Origin: Dyadobacter sp. 676
GTDB taxonomy: Bacteria; Bacteroidota; Bacteroidia; Cytophagales; Spirosomataceae
NCBI RefSeq assembly: GCF_040448675.1
Contig: NZ_CP159289.1
Coordinates: forward strand, 186,001-250,000
Direction of reading: 5' to 3'
DNA length: 64,000 nucleotides
Of the stretch, positions 1 through 8,426 are shown piece by piece (positions within the stretch are counted from its first letter, which is position 1; the number at the start of each line of letters is the position of its first letter). A program made the translations under genes and the position numbers. A model generated the notes under the pieces. That model saw nothing but the letters and a program-made list of their open reading frames with translations, had not been told where the DNA came from and searched no databases.

Positions 1-1
1 A

Positions 2-976
2 ATGGCGCTCGGAACGCTGATATTCATCCCGGCGGCCGAGATGGCTTCCTACCCGCTGTTCCTGGTGGGTTTATTTACAATAGGTATCGGCCTTACCGTA
101 TTGCAAACGGCTTCGAACCCCTATGCTACTATCCTGGGGCCACGTGAAAGCGCCGCGCAACGGATCAGTATCATGGGTATCGCCAATAAATCGGCGGGGA
201 TTATCAGTCAGGTTATTTTCGGTAAACTGCTGCTGGCAGGCGCAACCGACACCGATCCCAAAGCGGAGCTCGACAAGGTGGCGATGCCATATCTCGTGCT
301 GACGGCCGTTCTGGTGGCTTTGGCGGTCATTATCAGGATGTCGAGAGGGCTTGTCGAAGTAAGCGAGGAAGAGGACGACGCGCCCGTCGCAGCCCAGCAA
401 GCTACTGCTCAGAAAACCAGCGTTTTGCAATTTCCTAACCTTGTACTGGGTGTCCTCGCATTATTCTGCTACGTGGGTGCGGAGGTAATTGCTGGCGATA
501 CCATTATCAGCTATGGCGTGTCGCTGGGCTTTCCCGAAGAAGAGGCCCGTCTGTTTGGCACCTACACCTTATATGGTATGATGACCGGCTACATTCTCGG
601 GATCGTGCTGATCCCGAGGTATGTATCCCAGCAGGCATATTTGATGTTCTCGGCCGTTCTGGGCCTGGTGGTAACCGTAATCGCCATTAATTCGACCGGT
701 TTTACTTCGGTACTTTGCATTGCCATTCTGGGTTTTGCCAATGCGGTGATCTGGCCGGCCTTGTGGCCGCTGGCACTGAGTGGCCTGGGTAAATTCACAA
801 AAATCGCATCCGCCTTGCTCGTAATGGGTATTTCCGGCGGCGCCATATTACCTTTGGTGTACGGAAGCATCGCCGACTCGATCGGAAGTACGCAGAAAGC
901 TTACTGGATTTTGGTTCCACTTTACATTTATATGCTGTATTTCGGCCTGATCGGTCACAAAAAGAAAAGCTGGTAG
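2..976 (+). CDS. MFS sugar transporter, FucP-like, 5' end missing
   Basis: C-terminal part of a major facilitator superfamily sugar:proton symporter of the fucose/glucose-galactose (FucP/GluP) type, an inner-membrane protein. The visible 324 residues carry successive hydrophobic helices, and the stretch LQTASNPYATILGP near residue 35 is typical of the FucP family, where it sits in the middle of the protein. The family is usually about 400-440 residues, so the apparent ATG at base 2 is probably internal and the gene starts upstream of the window. It ends 4 bases before a sugar kinase gene, which suggests a sugar uptake and phosphorylation operon. The substrate cannot be read from the sequence. 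Confidence 0.85.
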   Translation: MALGTLIFIPAAEMASYPLFLVGLFTIGIGLTVLQTASNPYATILGPRESAAQRISIMGIANKSAGIISQVIFGKLLLAGATDTDPKAELDKVAMPYLVLTAVLVALAVIIRMSRGLVEVSEEEDDAPVAAQQATAQKTSVLQFPNLVLGVLALFCYVGAEVIAGDTIISYGVSLGFPEEEARLFGTYTLYGMMTGYILGIVLIPRYVSQQAYLMFSAVLGLVVTVIAINSTGFTSVLCIAILGFANAVIWPALWPLALSGLGKFTKIASALLVMGISGGAILPLVYGSIADSIGSTQKAYWILVPLYIYMLYFGLIGHKKKSW

Positions 977-980
977 TTCA

Positions 981-2063
981 ATGAGGATTTCAACTCCCGG
1001 CCGTATCTGCTTTTTCGGGGAACACCAGGATTACCTGGGGCTCCCCGTGATCGCGGCGGCCATATCGCGAAGAATTAGCGTCGAAGGCAGTTATCGCGAT
1101 GACAATAAAATAATACTAAACCTGCCCGATCTGGGCTCGAAAGAGGAATTTACACTCGATACGACCTTCCCTTACGTCAAGCCGCGCGACTATTTCCGCA
1201 GCACCGTCAATGTCGTCAGGAGAAAAGGCCTGACGTTCTCGAAAGGCTTCGAAGTGACCATTCACGGCAATATTCCCATCAATTCCGGAACATCCAGCTC
1301 GTCGGCGCTCATCGTTTCATGGGCGCATTTTCTGGACAAGCTCAGCGACAATCCGCTTAACTTTTCCCCAAAAGAACTCGGAGAAATAGCAAATGCGGCG
1401 GAAGTGCTCGAATTCGGCGAACCCGGTGGTATGATGGACAACTATTCTACGGCCATCGGCAACGTCATTTATCTCGAATCGACGCCAGTCATTAAAGTAG
1501 AGACATTAACCCCCAGGCTCGGCACATTCGTGCTCGGCGATTCGCTGGAACCCAAAGACACGCTGGGCATCATAGCCCGTTGCCGCTACGGAATGGAGGA
1601 AGTAATCAAAATCGTCACCGATCACGATCCCGCATTTTCCATTTTCACCACGCCGGTCGAAAAGCTGGGGGATTACAGATCGGTGCTCTCGGGCGATCAG
1701 CTAAGCCTGCTGAAAGCCAACATCGAGGACCGCGACATCCTCGTCGAGGGCAAAGCCCTGCTGATCGATAGCGCCGAAAACCACGCCGGTACCGGTTTCG
1801 ACAAGCACTTCGGAAGCCTCCTCTACAAGCATTACCAGAATCTCCGCGACCATAAACGCACCTCCACCCCCAAAATCGAACGCATGATGAACGCCGCATT
1901 GAATGCGGGCGCATTGGGCGGAAAAATCAACGGCTCAGGCGGAGGCGGCTGCATGTTCGCCTACGCGCCTACGCACGCGGAAGAAGTGGCCGAAGCCATC
2001 GAGCGCGAAGGCGGGAAGAGTTACATCATTACGGTGGACAAGGGTACCCGGATCGAAGGATAA
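981..2063 (+). CDS. GHMP-family sugar kinase (galactokinase-like)
   Basis: Cytoplasmic ATP-dependent small-molecule kinase of 360 residues. The N-terminus has the galactokinase-like substrate signature GRICFFGEHQDYLG at residues 7-20. The glycine/serine-rich ATP loop (NSGTSSSSAL) lies near residue 100, and a C-terminal GHMP motif (NGSGGGGCMF) near residue 315. It starts 4 bases after the upstream transporter stop, so co-transcription is likely and the imported sugar is the probable substrate. It is distant from classical GalK, so galactose specificity is an inference; an arabinose, fucose or other sugar kinase of the GHMP superfamily is possible. Confidence 0.85.
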   Translation: MRISTPGRICFFGEHQDYLGLPVIAAAISRRISVEGSYRDDNKIILNLPDLGSKEEFTLDTTFPYVKPRDYFRSTVNVVRRKGLTFSKGFEVTIHGNIPINSGTSSSSALIVSWAHFLDKLSDNPLNFSPKELGEIANAAEVLEFGEPGGMMDNYSTAIGNVIYLESTPVIKVETLTPRLGTFVLGDSLEPKDTLGIIARCRYGMEEVIKIVTDHDPAFSIFTTPVEKLGDYRSVLSGDQLSLLKANIEDRDILVEGKALLIDSAENHAGTGFDKHFGSLLYKHYQNLRDHKRTSTPKIERMMNAALNAGALGGKINGSGGGGCMFAYAPTHAEEVAEAIEREGGKSYIITVDKGTRIEG

Positions 2064-2148
2064 AGCGACGGTCGCAAAAATTGAAAAATGCACCATTGGC
2101 ATTCCAATTGTGTTTTAGTTTTAAGACCTTTGCCGATATTACTTTCCA

Positions 2149-4152
2149 ATGACCGTGATCACACCTTCTGAACAAAAAACCAATATTTACTGCCCGTCGC
2201 TGACGGCCTATGAACGCCGCCGGACGATTACCATCAACATCGGTGGCGTGCCGATGGGCTCCGATTACCCGATCCGCGTGCAGTCGATGACGACCGTGGA
2301 TACGATGGATACACAGGGCTCGATCGACGAGGTGATCCGGATGGTGGAATCGGGCTGCGAGTATGTGCGCATCACCGCGCCCAGCGTGAAAGAAGCGCAG
2401 AATCTGGAAAATATCCGCAACGGATTGCGCAAACTGGGCATTCAGGTGCCTTTGATCGCCGACATCCACTTTACGCCCAATGCGGCCGAACTGGCTGCGC
2501 GCATCGTGGAAAAAGTACGCATTAATCCCGGCAACTATGCCGACCGCAAGCGTTTCGAAGTGATCGATTATACCGATGCTTCCTATGCCGCCGAGCTGGA
2601 AAGGATCAGGGAGAAGTTTATACCGCTGGTTAAAATCTGCAAGGAATATGGCACGGCAATGCGCATTGGTACCAACCACGGCTCGCTTTCCGACCGCATT
2701 TTGAGCCGGTATGGCGATACGCCGCTGGGAATGGTGGAGTCCGCGCTCGAATTTTTGCGGATTTGTGAAGAATTCAATTACTATAATATCGCCCTGTCGA
2801 TGAAATCCAGCAATACGCAGGTAATGGTAGAAGCTTACCGTCTGCTGGTGCAACGGCTGGACGAGGAAGGCCTGAAACCCTACCCGTTGCATTTGGGTGT
2901 TACCGAGGCAGGCGAAGCCGAGGACGGGCGTATTAAATCCGCCGTAGGGATCGGTACTTTACTGGAAGACGGGCTCGGCGACACGGTGCGTGTTTCGTTG
3001 ACGGAAGCGCCGGAGAAGGAAGCGCCGGTTGCACGCGCACTAATCGAGCGATATACGGCGCGGGTTCCGCACGCCCCCATTGAGCCGATCGACCATTGTC
3101 CGATCAATCCTTTTCAATATACACGTCGCGATACCCGCGAGGTGTATAATATCGGCCATTTAAATGTACCGCGGGTGATTGCCGATTATTCGAAAATCGA
3201 GGTCCGACAACTGGAAGATTTGAAGAGCATCGGCCATTTCTTCCTGCCGGTACCCGACAAATGGGCTATGAACGACCAGGGAGCGGACTTTATCTACACA
3301 GGCCGGAAACCGGTGCCCTTCATGTTGCCGAATGGTTTGCGCGAAATCCTGGACTACCCGCAATGGCAGGCACATCCCGAAAAACATATTAAGTTCCCGC
3401 TCTTTGACCTGGCCGAATGGAGCGCAGCAGAGGAAACTTCGGCCGAACTGAATTTTATCGAAGGCGGCATTCATACATTCAATGAAGCATTTCTCGAACA
3501 GATAGCGAAAAAGAACAACGTCGTACTCGTGCTGCACACGCACAATGCGCATGCGATGCCGGAAATGCGACGTTTTTTTTACAAACTCACAGAACTGAAA
3601 AACCCGGTACCGGTAATTATCCGACGGAGCTACAAAACGGACCTGGGCGATAAACTGACCTTGTATTCCGCAACCGACATCGGTGGTTTGCTGGTGGACG
3701 GTTTCGGTGACGGAACGCTGCTTTCACCCGAATTTGCGGAAAATACAGGGCATTCCGACAAATTGAAAGCGGCTGCTTCCTATAACAGCATTGCATTCGG
3801 CATTTTGCAGGCGGCGAGGACGCGGATGTCCAAAACGGAATACATTTCCTGCCCTTCCTGCGGCCGCACGCTGTTCGATTTGCAGGAGACGACGGCCATG
3901 ATCCGCAAACATACGGAGCATCTGAAAGGGGTCAAAATCGGCATTATGGGCTGCATTGTGAACGGCCCCGGCGAAATGGCCGACGCCGATTATGGCTACG
4001 TGGGCATGGGCAAGGACAAAATTGCGCTATACCGCGGACAGGAAGTGATCAAGCGATCGGTGCATTCATCGAAGGCGGTGGAAGAGCTGATCGAGCTGAT
4101 CCGGGAGGACGGCCGGTGGATTGAACCGGAGGAACGTGAAATTCTGGCATAA
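2149..4152 (+). CDS. ispG: 4-hydroxy-3-methylbut-2-enyl diphosphate synthase, long form
   Basis: Converts MEcPP to HMBPP, the penultimate step of the non-mevalonate isoprenoid pathway, in the cytoplasm with a [4Fe-4S] cluster. At 667 residues it is the long three-domain form known from Bacteroidetes, Chlamydiae and plants, with a large insert between the N-terminal TIM barrel and the C-terminal iron-sulfur domain. Cluster ligands are visible as CPSC (Cys568, Cys571) and GIMGCIVNGPGE (Cys602), with the conserved Glu609 completing the site. The ATG at 2149 follows an 85-base gap after the sugar kinase. The gene is intact. Confidence 0.96.
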   Translation: MTVITPSEQKTNIYCPSLTAYERRRTITINIGGVPMGSDYPIRVQSMTTVDTMDTQGSIDEVIRMVESGCEYVRITAPSVKEAQNLENIRNGLRKLGIQVPLIADIHFTPNAAELAARIVEKVRINPGNYADRKRFEVIDYTDASYAAELERIREKFIPLVKICKEYGTAMRIGTNHGSLSDRILSRYGDTPLGMVESALEFLRICEEFNYYNIALSMKSSNTQVMVEAYRLLVQRLDEEGLKPYPLHLGVTEAGEAEDGRIKSAVGIGTLLEDGLGDTVRVSLTEAPEKEAPVARALIERYTARVPHAPIEPIDHCPINPFQYTRRDTREVYNIGHLNVPRVIADYSKIEVRQLEDLKSIGHFFLPVPDKWAMNDQGADFIYTGRKPVPFMLPNGLREILDYPQWQAHPEKHIKFPLFDLAEWSAAEETSAELNFIEGGIHTFNEAFLEQIAKKNNVVLVLHTHNAHAMPEMRRFFYKLTELKNPVPVIIRRSYKTDLGDKLTLYSATDIGGLLVDGFGDGTLLSPEFAENTGHSDKLKAAASYNSIAFGILQAARTRMSKTEYISCPSCGRTLFDLQETTAMIRKHTEHLKGVKIGIMGCIVNGPGEMADADYGYVGMGKDKIALYRGQEVIKRSVHSSKAVEELIELIREDGRWIEPEEREILA

Positions 4153-4160
4153 CAACTGCA

Positions 4161-4340
4161 ATGAAAAGATACTTTCAACTGGGCGAGGTATTTTCCTACT
4201 TCATCCGCGTTTTTAAAAAACGCGACCCGAATAACCCCGATTCGTTCAATTTACGCATGATGCACGGGATCAACCGCATTTCCATCATCATGTTCCTGAT
4301 CTGTGTCATTATCATGATCGTCAGAGCCTTAACACGATGA
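4161..4340 (+). CDS. Small single-pass membrane protein, 59 residues
   Basis: Short gene starting MKRYFQLGEVFSYFIRVFKK and ending ARG-rich after a hydrophobic helix at about residues 39-56. It begins 8 bases after ispG stops, and its stop codon overlaps the ATG of the next gene as ATGA, so it looks like a translationally coupled operon member. The length and pattern (LGEV..YF.R, then K/R/D/P, then one membrane helix) resemble small conserved proteins of Bacteroidetes with no known function. I cannot assign a role; the coupling supports it being a real gene. Confidence 0.7.
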   Translation: MKRYFQLGEVFSYFIRVFKKRDPNNPDSFNLRMMHGINRISIIMFLICVIIMIVRALTR

Positions 4341-4735
4341 ACCTGGAAACACTGCGCGACTATTGCCTGAAATTACCCGGCGTAACGGAAGAGCTGCCAT
4401 TCGGTCCGGATACGCTGGTTTTCAAAGTGATGGGAAAGGTGTTCCTGCTCACACCACTGGATACGCCCCAGCATCAGTTCAATGCGAAATGCGATCCTGA
4501 GAAGGCGGAAGAGCTGAGGGAAAAATATCCCGACGTACGGCCTGGATATCATATGAATAAAAAGCACTGGAATACGGTGTATGTCACCGGCAGTATTCCG
4601 AGCGACGAGCTTTTCAGCTGGGTAAAGGATTCATACGATCTGGTCGTGGCGAGCTTGCCGAAGAAAACGCGGGAGGAGGGATCAAGCAGAAAATCTGGGG
4701 GGAGATTAAGCATAAAGTTTGGTAAGCCTGAATAG
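4337..4735 (+). CDS. MmcQ/YjbR-family protein, C-terminus replaced by IS insertion
   Basis: MmcQ/YjbR family protein (CyaY-like fold, proposed DNA binding; cellular role unclear). The first 114 residues match the family (MNLETLRDYCLKLPGVTEE start, a central HMNKKHWNTV region). The IS begins at base 4679, so the last 18 residues (GSSRKSGG onward) are read from the IS left end. The original ending is preserved beyond the IS at 6113-6130 and reads LEAAG-stop; joining 4337-4678 to it gives a 119-residue protein, the usual family length. Only five native residues were lost, so the protein may still fold. Its start overlaps the upstream stop (ATGA). Confidence 0.88.
   Translation: MNLETLRDYCLKLPGVTEELPFGPDTLVFKVMGKVFLLTPLDTPQHQFNAKCDPEKAEELREKYPDVRPGYHMNKKHWNTVYVTGSIPSDELFSWVKDSYDLVVASLPKKTREEGSSRKSGGRLSIKFGKPE
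4671..4678 (+). repeat. Left target-site duplication, GGGAGGAG
   Basis: Eight bases, GGGAGGAG, immediately left of the IS and identical to 6105-6112 on its right. Eight-base duplications are characteristic of the ISL3 family. The site is the 3' end of the mmcQ/yjbR gene. Confidence 0.9.
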
Positions 4736-5698
4736 GAAGAATGGAATATCCCTCACACCTCTGGATGAGGATCTAAAAGCCTTGATCTTCGCATTGAATG
4801 ACTCTGCCGAAGCGTTGGTACTCCTGTTATTGAAGAAATTAAGGATGTCCAGATAATGCGTTTGAATAGATCGGGCAACGGTTTTAAAGGAATCTAAGCC
4901 GCAATTTTCAACTGCATTGTACCACAATGCCAGTCTTTTAAACGCCTGCTCTTTGGACTTGCAAACCCGAAAAACGGTTCCTAAGCCTGTTGCGAGCGTG
5001 TAAGCCTGGGCGATTAGTGGGTAACGCTCGAAAAGCAGCCTGGAACGATGAACCTGTGAAGGTGTCCACTTGTCATGGTGCTTGAAAAGCAAATATCTAC
5101 TCCTGACAAGCAGCTGTTTTAAGGTATCTCCGTTGGCAAGAATTTCCGGCTGGTAAACCAAACCAGATTGCCTGCCAGCTTCAATAGCCTGATTTTCTTG
5201 ATCCAGGGCTTGCCAACGATGTTGTATCCTGATTTCCTGAACTGCATCAAAGGCAAGTTTTTGCACATGAAAGCGGTCGATGACCTTCAGAGCTTTTGGA
5301 AAACATCGACTGACAATCAACCCCATGTTAGCGGCCATATCCAGCGTTACTTCCCGTACTTTACCTCGAATACCTTTCGGAATCTTTCTCAAAACCTCGA
5401 TGACCAAGCTAGCTTGCGTGCCTTTGACCATAGCCACCAATGAGCCTTTTCTGCCTCTGGCTGCTTTGTTAGTCACAATTGTATAGAGCTCACCGTTGGA
5501 AAGAGAGGTTTCGTCAATGCTTAAATACGGGCCGGTGTTCTCAGGGTACAACAACCAGTCAGCAGCATGCTCGCGTTGATCCCAATCTTTGTAGTCGCTT
5601 ATATGGTCTTTATACTGTTGTTGAAGCTGTTTGCCGTCCAGATGAAAGTATTTCCCTAATTGTGAGCAGCTAACAGGATTATTATCAATACATTGTTT
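4706..5698 (-). CDS. ISAon1-type transposase, catalytic part (orfB)
   Basis: DDE transposase of the ISL3 type. Starting from the stop-to-stop boundary at 5698 the frame gives about 330 residues. The catalytic core shows YLSIDETSL (first Asp), then EVTLDMAANM (second Asp), CFPKALKVIDRFHVQKLA, and a C-terminal ASAESFNAKIKAFR containing the conserved Glu. There is no ATG early in the frame; it overlaps the end of orfA by 14 bases in the +1 frame relative to it. Expression may use frameshifting or re-initiation at a non-ATG codon. The stop lies inside the left end of the element, antisense to the mmcQ tail. Confidence 0.88.
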   Translation of the reverse strand, partial: KQCIDNNPVSCSQLGKYFHLDGKQLQQQYKDHISDYKDWDQREHAADWLLYPENTGPYLSIDETSLSNGELYTIVTNKAARGRKGSLVAMVKGTQASLVIEVLRKIPKGIRGKVREVTLDMAANMGLIVSRCFPKALKVIDRFHVQKLAFDAVQEIRIQHRWQALDQENQAIEAGRQSGLVYQPEILANGDTLKQLLVRSRYLLFKHHDKWTPSQVHRSRLLFERYPLIAQAYTLATGLGTVFRVCKSKEQAFKRLALWYNAVENCGLDSFKTVARSIQTHYLDILNFFNNRSTNASAESFNAKIKAFRSSSRGVRDIPFFLFRLTKLYA

Positions 5699-6065
5699 TT
5701 AAAAAATCAGCGAACTCTTTAGTCATCCGAGTTCCCTGTTGCACCACATTCCAATCCCTGCTGATAATTTCGCCAGTGTCCTTGACTTCCCAGCGTCGAC
5801 GCTTGATACAGAGCGTAACTTTTTGATTACGAATAGGAAAGTCCTGAATGTAAATCTCAGGTAAATAACCTTTGGATTCTAATTTTTGATCCTTGTATTC
5901 GGAAGGAGGAAGATTTTTCTCTTCCAAGTAAATATGCAGACCAGTGAGGCCTTCGACGATTTTGGAAAGCTCGAAATAATCGAGGATACCCTCTGGTAAC
6001 AGGAAGCGGACTAGGGCTAAATAGGACTCTTGCAATGTATTCAATGTTGATTCATTGCAAAACAA
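5685..6065 (-). CDS. ISAon1-type transposase, N-terminal region (orfA)
   Basis: 126-residue protein forming the N-terminal region of the ISAon1-type transposase, known in this group as a separate short ORF upstream of the catalytic one. It is rich in charged residues (IKRRRWEVKDTGEIISRDW) and presumably contributes DNA binding; no catalytic residues are expected or seen. The 3' end overlaps orfB at a run of six T and five A (coding strand), ending KTMY-stop at 5685. No ribosome-binding site for orfB is evident, so a +1 shift in this A/T run or coupled re-initiation would be needed. Confidence 0.85.
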   Translation of the reverse strand: MFCNESTLNTLQESYLALVRFLLPEGILDYFELSKIVEGLTGLHIYLEEKNLPPSEYKDQKLESKGYLPEIYIQDFPIRNQKVTLCIKRRRWEVKDTGEIISRDWNVVQQGTRMTKEFADFLKTMY

Positions 6066-6104
6066 CTACTTTTTTCACCGCTCCCCAAGTTTTCGGACTG
6101 ATCC

Positions 6105-6130
6105 GGGAGGAGCTGGAAGCAGCTGGCTGA
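6105..6130 (+). pseudogene. Right target duplication and displaced native 3' end of mmcQ/yjbR
   Basis: Bases 6105-6112 repeat GGGAGGAG, the target-site duplication. Bases 6113-6130 then read CTG GAA GCA GCT GGC TGA, giving LEAAG-stop in the frame that continues the interrupted mmcQ/yjbR gene. This fragment is the original gene end, orphaned by the IS. It has no start of its own. Confidence 0.88.
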
Positions 6131-6163
6131 GACGTTTTATCGCGGTACCCAACAGGATGTTCC

Positions 6164-7172
6164 GGTGCTCTGCACCTTTTGCATTCTAATCGGTTATTAT
6201 TGTCTACAAGTATTACGGCGCTCTGCGCCTTGGCGATTTTCCAGGGTGCAACTCACCGCAATATTTGTAGCATTGGCAACAAACCGCCCGTCAGGTGCAG
6301 CGCACCGTAATATTTGTAGCATTGTTAACAAACCCATCCGTCAGGTGCAGCGCACCGTAATATTTGTAGCATTAGCAACAAAACCGTCCGCCAGGTGCAG
6401 CGCGCCGCAATATTTGTAGCATTGGCAACAAAACCGCCCGTCAGGTACAGCCCACCGTAATATTCGTAGCATTAGCAACAAAACCGTCCGCCAGGTGCAG
6501 CGCACCGCAATATTTGTAGCATTGGCAACAAAACCGCCTGTCAGGTGCAGCGCACCGTAATATTTGTAGCATTAGCAACAAAACCGTCCGCCAGGTGCAG
6601 CGCGCCGCAATATTTGTAGCATTGGCAACAAAACCGCCCGTCAGGTACAGCCCACCGTAATATTCGTAGCATTAGCAACAAAACCGTCCGCCAGGTGCAG
6701 CGCACCGCAATATTTGTAGCATTGGCAACAAAACCGCCCGTCAGGTACAGCCCACCGTAATATTCGTAGCATTAGCAACAAAACCGTCCGCCAGGTGCAG
6801 CGCACCGCAATATTTGTAGCATTGGCAACAAAACCGCCCGTCAGGTGCAGCGCACCGTAATATTTGTAGCATTGTTAACAAACCCATCCGTCAGGTGCGG
6901 CGCACCGTAATATTTGTAGCATTGTTAACAAACCCATCCGTCAGGTGCAGCGCACCGTAATATTTGTAGCATTGGCAACAAAACCCATCCGGCAGGTGCA
7001 GCGCACCGTAATATTCGTAGCATTAGCAACAAAACCGTCCGCCAGGTACAGCCCACCGTATATTCGTAGCATTAGCAACAAAACCGTCCGCCAGGTGCAA
7101 CTCACCGCAATATTTGTAACATTGGCAACAAAACCGCCCGTCAGGTGCAGCGCACCGTAATATTTGTAGCAC
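6164..7172. repeat. Tandem array of ~19 copies of a 50-bp unit, with two inverted copies at the left edge
   Basis: From about 6249 to 7172 a 50-bp unit repeats about 19 times without spacers. Each unit has a short palindrome, GGTGCAGCGCACC (5-bp stem, 3-base loop), followed by GTAATATTTGTAGCATT and a CAACAAAACC tail. Two main variants (GTGCAGCGC and GTACAGCCC) alternate over part of the array, giving a 100-bp higher-order period. Left of it lie two degenerate copies in the opposite direction (6164-6176 and 6204-6229). The array fills the gap between mmcQ and the 3' end of gldC. Function unknown. Confidence 0.9.
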
Positions 7173-7181
7173 AACGGTGCA

Positions 7182-7523
7182 TTATTTCGCCGCCTTCATT
7201 TCTTCATCCAGACGCTTGCTCAGCGTATCGCAAACACCTTCGATCATATCGGCCATGCCCCGGTCGTTGGTGGCAGTCAGCAATGTATCCGCGATACCGC
7301 TCATGAGTTCAATGTAAAATCGCTTCATATCAAAAACTTCCATATCCTTCGTCCAGAGGTCGATTTTCAGCGTCCCTTTATGGTAGTGGTCCCAAACGCC
7401 GATGGCGATCGCACGGGTGTCGTTGATACCCTCGTTGGGGTTATCGGTAGCATCCCAAAAAATCTTCTCGGGTATATTCTTATCGTCTAGTTCAACCGTG
7501 AAATGGATTTCTGATTTTTTCAT
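7182..7523 (-). CDS. gldC: Gliding motility-associated protein GldC
   Basis: 113-residue protein matching GldC along its length: MKKSEIHFTVELD start, PEKIFWDATDNPNEG, AIGVWDHYHKGTLKIDLWTKDMEV, and the helical end. GldC is a small cytoplasmic protein linked to gliding motility in Flavobacterium, but it is conserved in many non-gliding Bacteroidetes and its biochemical role is not settled. No other gld gene is in this window. A TAnnTTTG promoter box lies just upstream at 7543-7550. The 3' end abuts the 50-bp repeat array, which may form part of its 3' untranslated region. Confidence 0.93.
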   Translation of the reverse strand: MKKSEIHFTVELDDKNIPEKIFWDATDNPNEGINDTRAIAIGVWDHYHKGTLKIDLWTKDMEVFDMKRFYIELMSGIADTLLTATNDRGMADMIEGVCDTLSKRLDEEMKAAK

Positions 7524-7542
7524 ATTGAGGTGTTAATTTTTA

Positions 7543-7550
7543 CAAAAGTA
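7543..7550 (-). promoter_or_regulatory. Putative Bacteroidetes -7 box for gldC
   Basis: Minus-strand TACTTTTG, matching TAnnTTTG, 20 bases before the gldC ATG. No clear -33 element is seen. Confidence 0.45.
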
Positions 7551-7593
7551 AGCATTTGAGCCAGACGAGCGGTCCCGACAGCTCGCGTTAACC

Positions 7594-8319
7594 CTACTTG
7601 CCTGCCTGACTAAACACTTTTTTGAGCAAATCAGTCACCCGGGCACCCGGATTCTCCCGGATTTTCTTTTCCTCTTGCGCGATGAGCACGTACAGTCCGT
7701 CGATCGTCTTCTGGGTCGCGTACTCTTTCAAGTTGGGATTGACTTTTTTTACCAGCGGGAGCTGGTTGTAGGTGTTCACGATATCGGCATAATAGTGCGT
7801 TGCCTTATTGAGGTTCAACGTGCTGTCCACCACAGGGAAGAATGTCTTGAAAAGCTCGTCGTTGGTCGATTTCTTCAAATATTGGGTAGCAGCGTCGTCG
7901 GGCCCTTTCAGAATGCCCAATGCATCGGGGACGGTCATGGACGTGATGGCTTTGAAGAAAATCGGTTTCGACTTCTTGGCGGCGTCCTCGGCGGCGCGGT
8001 TGAGCGACAGGGTAAATTTATCGACCTGTTCCCCGAGTCCCATTTTCCGCAATGTCTCCGCTACCTTCTGAGCCTCGGGCGGTACCGCGATTTTGATCAG
8101 TTCATTTTTAAAGAAACCGTCCACCTTCGAAGCCGATTCGGAGCCGTTCGTGATGCCTACGTTCAACGCTTCTTTAAGTCCCTGAACGATCTCGTTTTCA
8201 CTGAGCCCGCCACTTTTGCCCCCCACCTTCTCCAACACCTTTCCGAGATTGAACTGCGCCTTTGAAGTGTGCGCAAAAATGAGCCAAAACAGCGTTAATG
8301 AAAGGATTTTGTATTTCAT
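7594..8319 (-). CDS. DUF4197 protein, secreted
   Basis: 241-residue DUF4197 family protein. I chose the ATG at 8319, 12 codons inside the longest frame, because it begins a clean signal peptide (MKYKILSLTLFWLIFAHTSKAQ, cleavage likely after KAQ) for export to the periplasm or outer membrane. The mature part is largely helical, with LGKVLEKVGG, the LKEALNVGITNGSESAS segment typical of the family and a C-terminal LLKKVFSQAGK. Function unknown. It is a lone minus-strand gene between gldC and cinA. Confidence 0.85.
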   Translation of the reverse strand: MKYKILSLTLFWLIFAHTSKAQFNLGKVLEKVGGKSGGLSENEIVQGLKEALNVGITNGSESASKVDGFFKNELIKIAVPPEAQKVAETLRKMGLGEQVDKFTLSLNRAAEDAAKKSKPIFFKAITSMTVPDALGILKGPDDAATQYLKKSTNDELFKTFFPVVDSTLNLNKATHYYADIVNTYNQLPLVKKVNPNLKEYATQKTIDGLYVLIAQEEKKIRENPGARVTDLLKKVFSQAGK

Positions 8320-8382
8320 TACAATAGAGTTTGTTAATATTTCACTACGGTTCAAACGTACTCAATAACGATTAATTTTACT

Positions 8383-8390
8383 TATTTTTG
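8383..8390 (+). promoter_or_regulatory. Putative -7 box for cinA
   Basis: TATTTTTG, matching TAnnTTTG, 36 bases upstream of the cinA ATG; probably the promoter of the run cinA through the histidine kinase. Confidence 0.4.
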
Positions 8391-8426
8391 GGAAAATAAC
8401 GGTCCCCTTTAACCTGTTTCGAACCT

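Larger units (their letters stand above)
4679..6104 (-). mobile_element. Complete ISL3-family insertion sequence, ISAon1-type
   Basis: A 1,426-bp insertion sequence. Both ends start GGATCA when read inward and continue as imperfect inverted repeats of about 26 bases; the left has GAAAATCTGGGG and the right GAAAACTTGGGG at the same offset. It is flanked by the duplication GGGAGGAG. It encodes a two-part transposase on the minus strand: an N-terminal-region ORF at 5685-6065 and a catalytic ORF ending at 4706, only about 27 bases from the left end. The two halves resemble the ISAon1 group of Bacteroidetes. The element looks structurally complete and may be active. Confidence 0.9.

Noticed and set aside
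6249..7172. CRISPR array
   Set aside because: The 50-bp units are contiguous and nearly identical throughout; there are no unique spacers and no cas genes nearby.
6941..7174. Open frames on both strands through the 50-bp repeats
   Set aside because: The unit length is not a multiple of three, so the peptide phase changes from unit to unit; no ribosome-binding site; the frames are by-products of the repeat.
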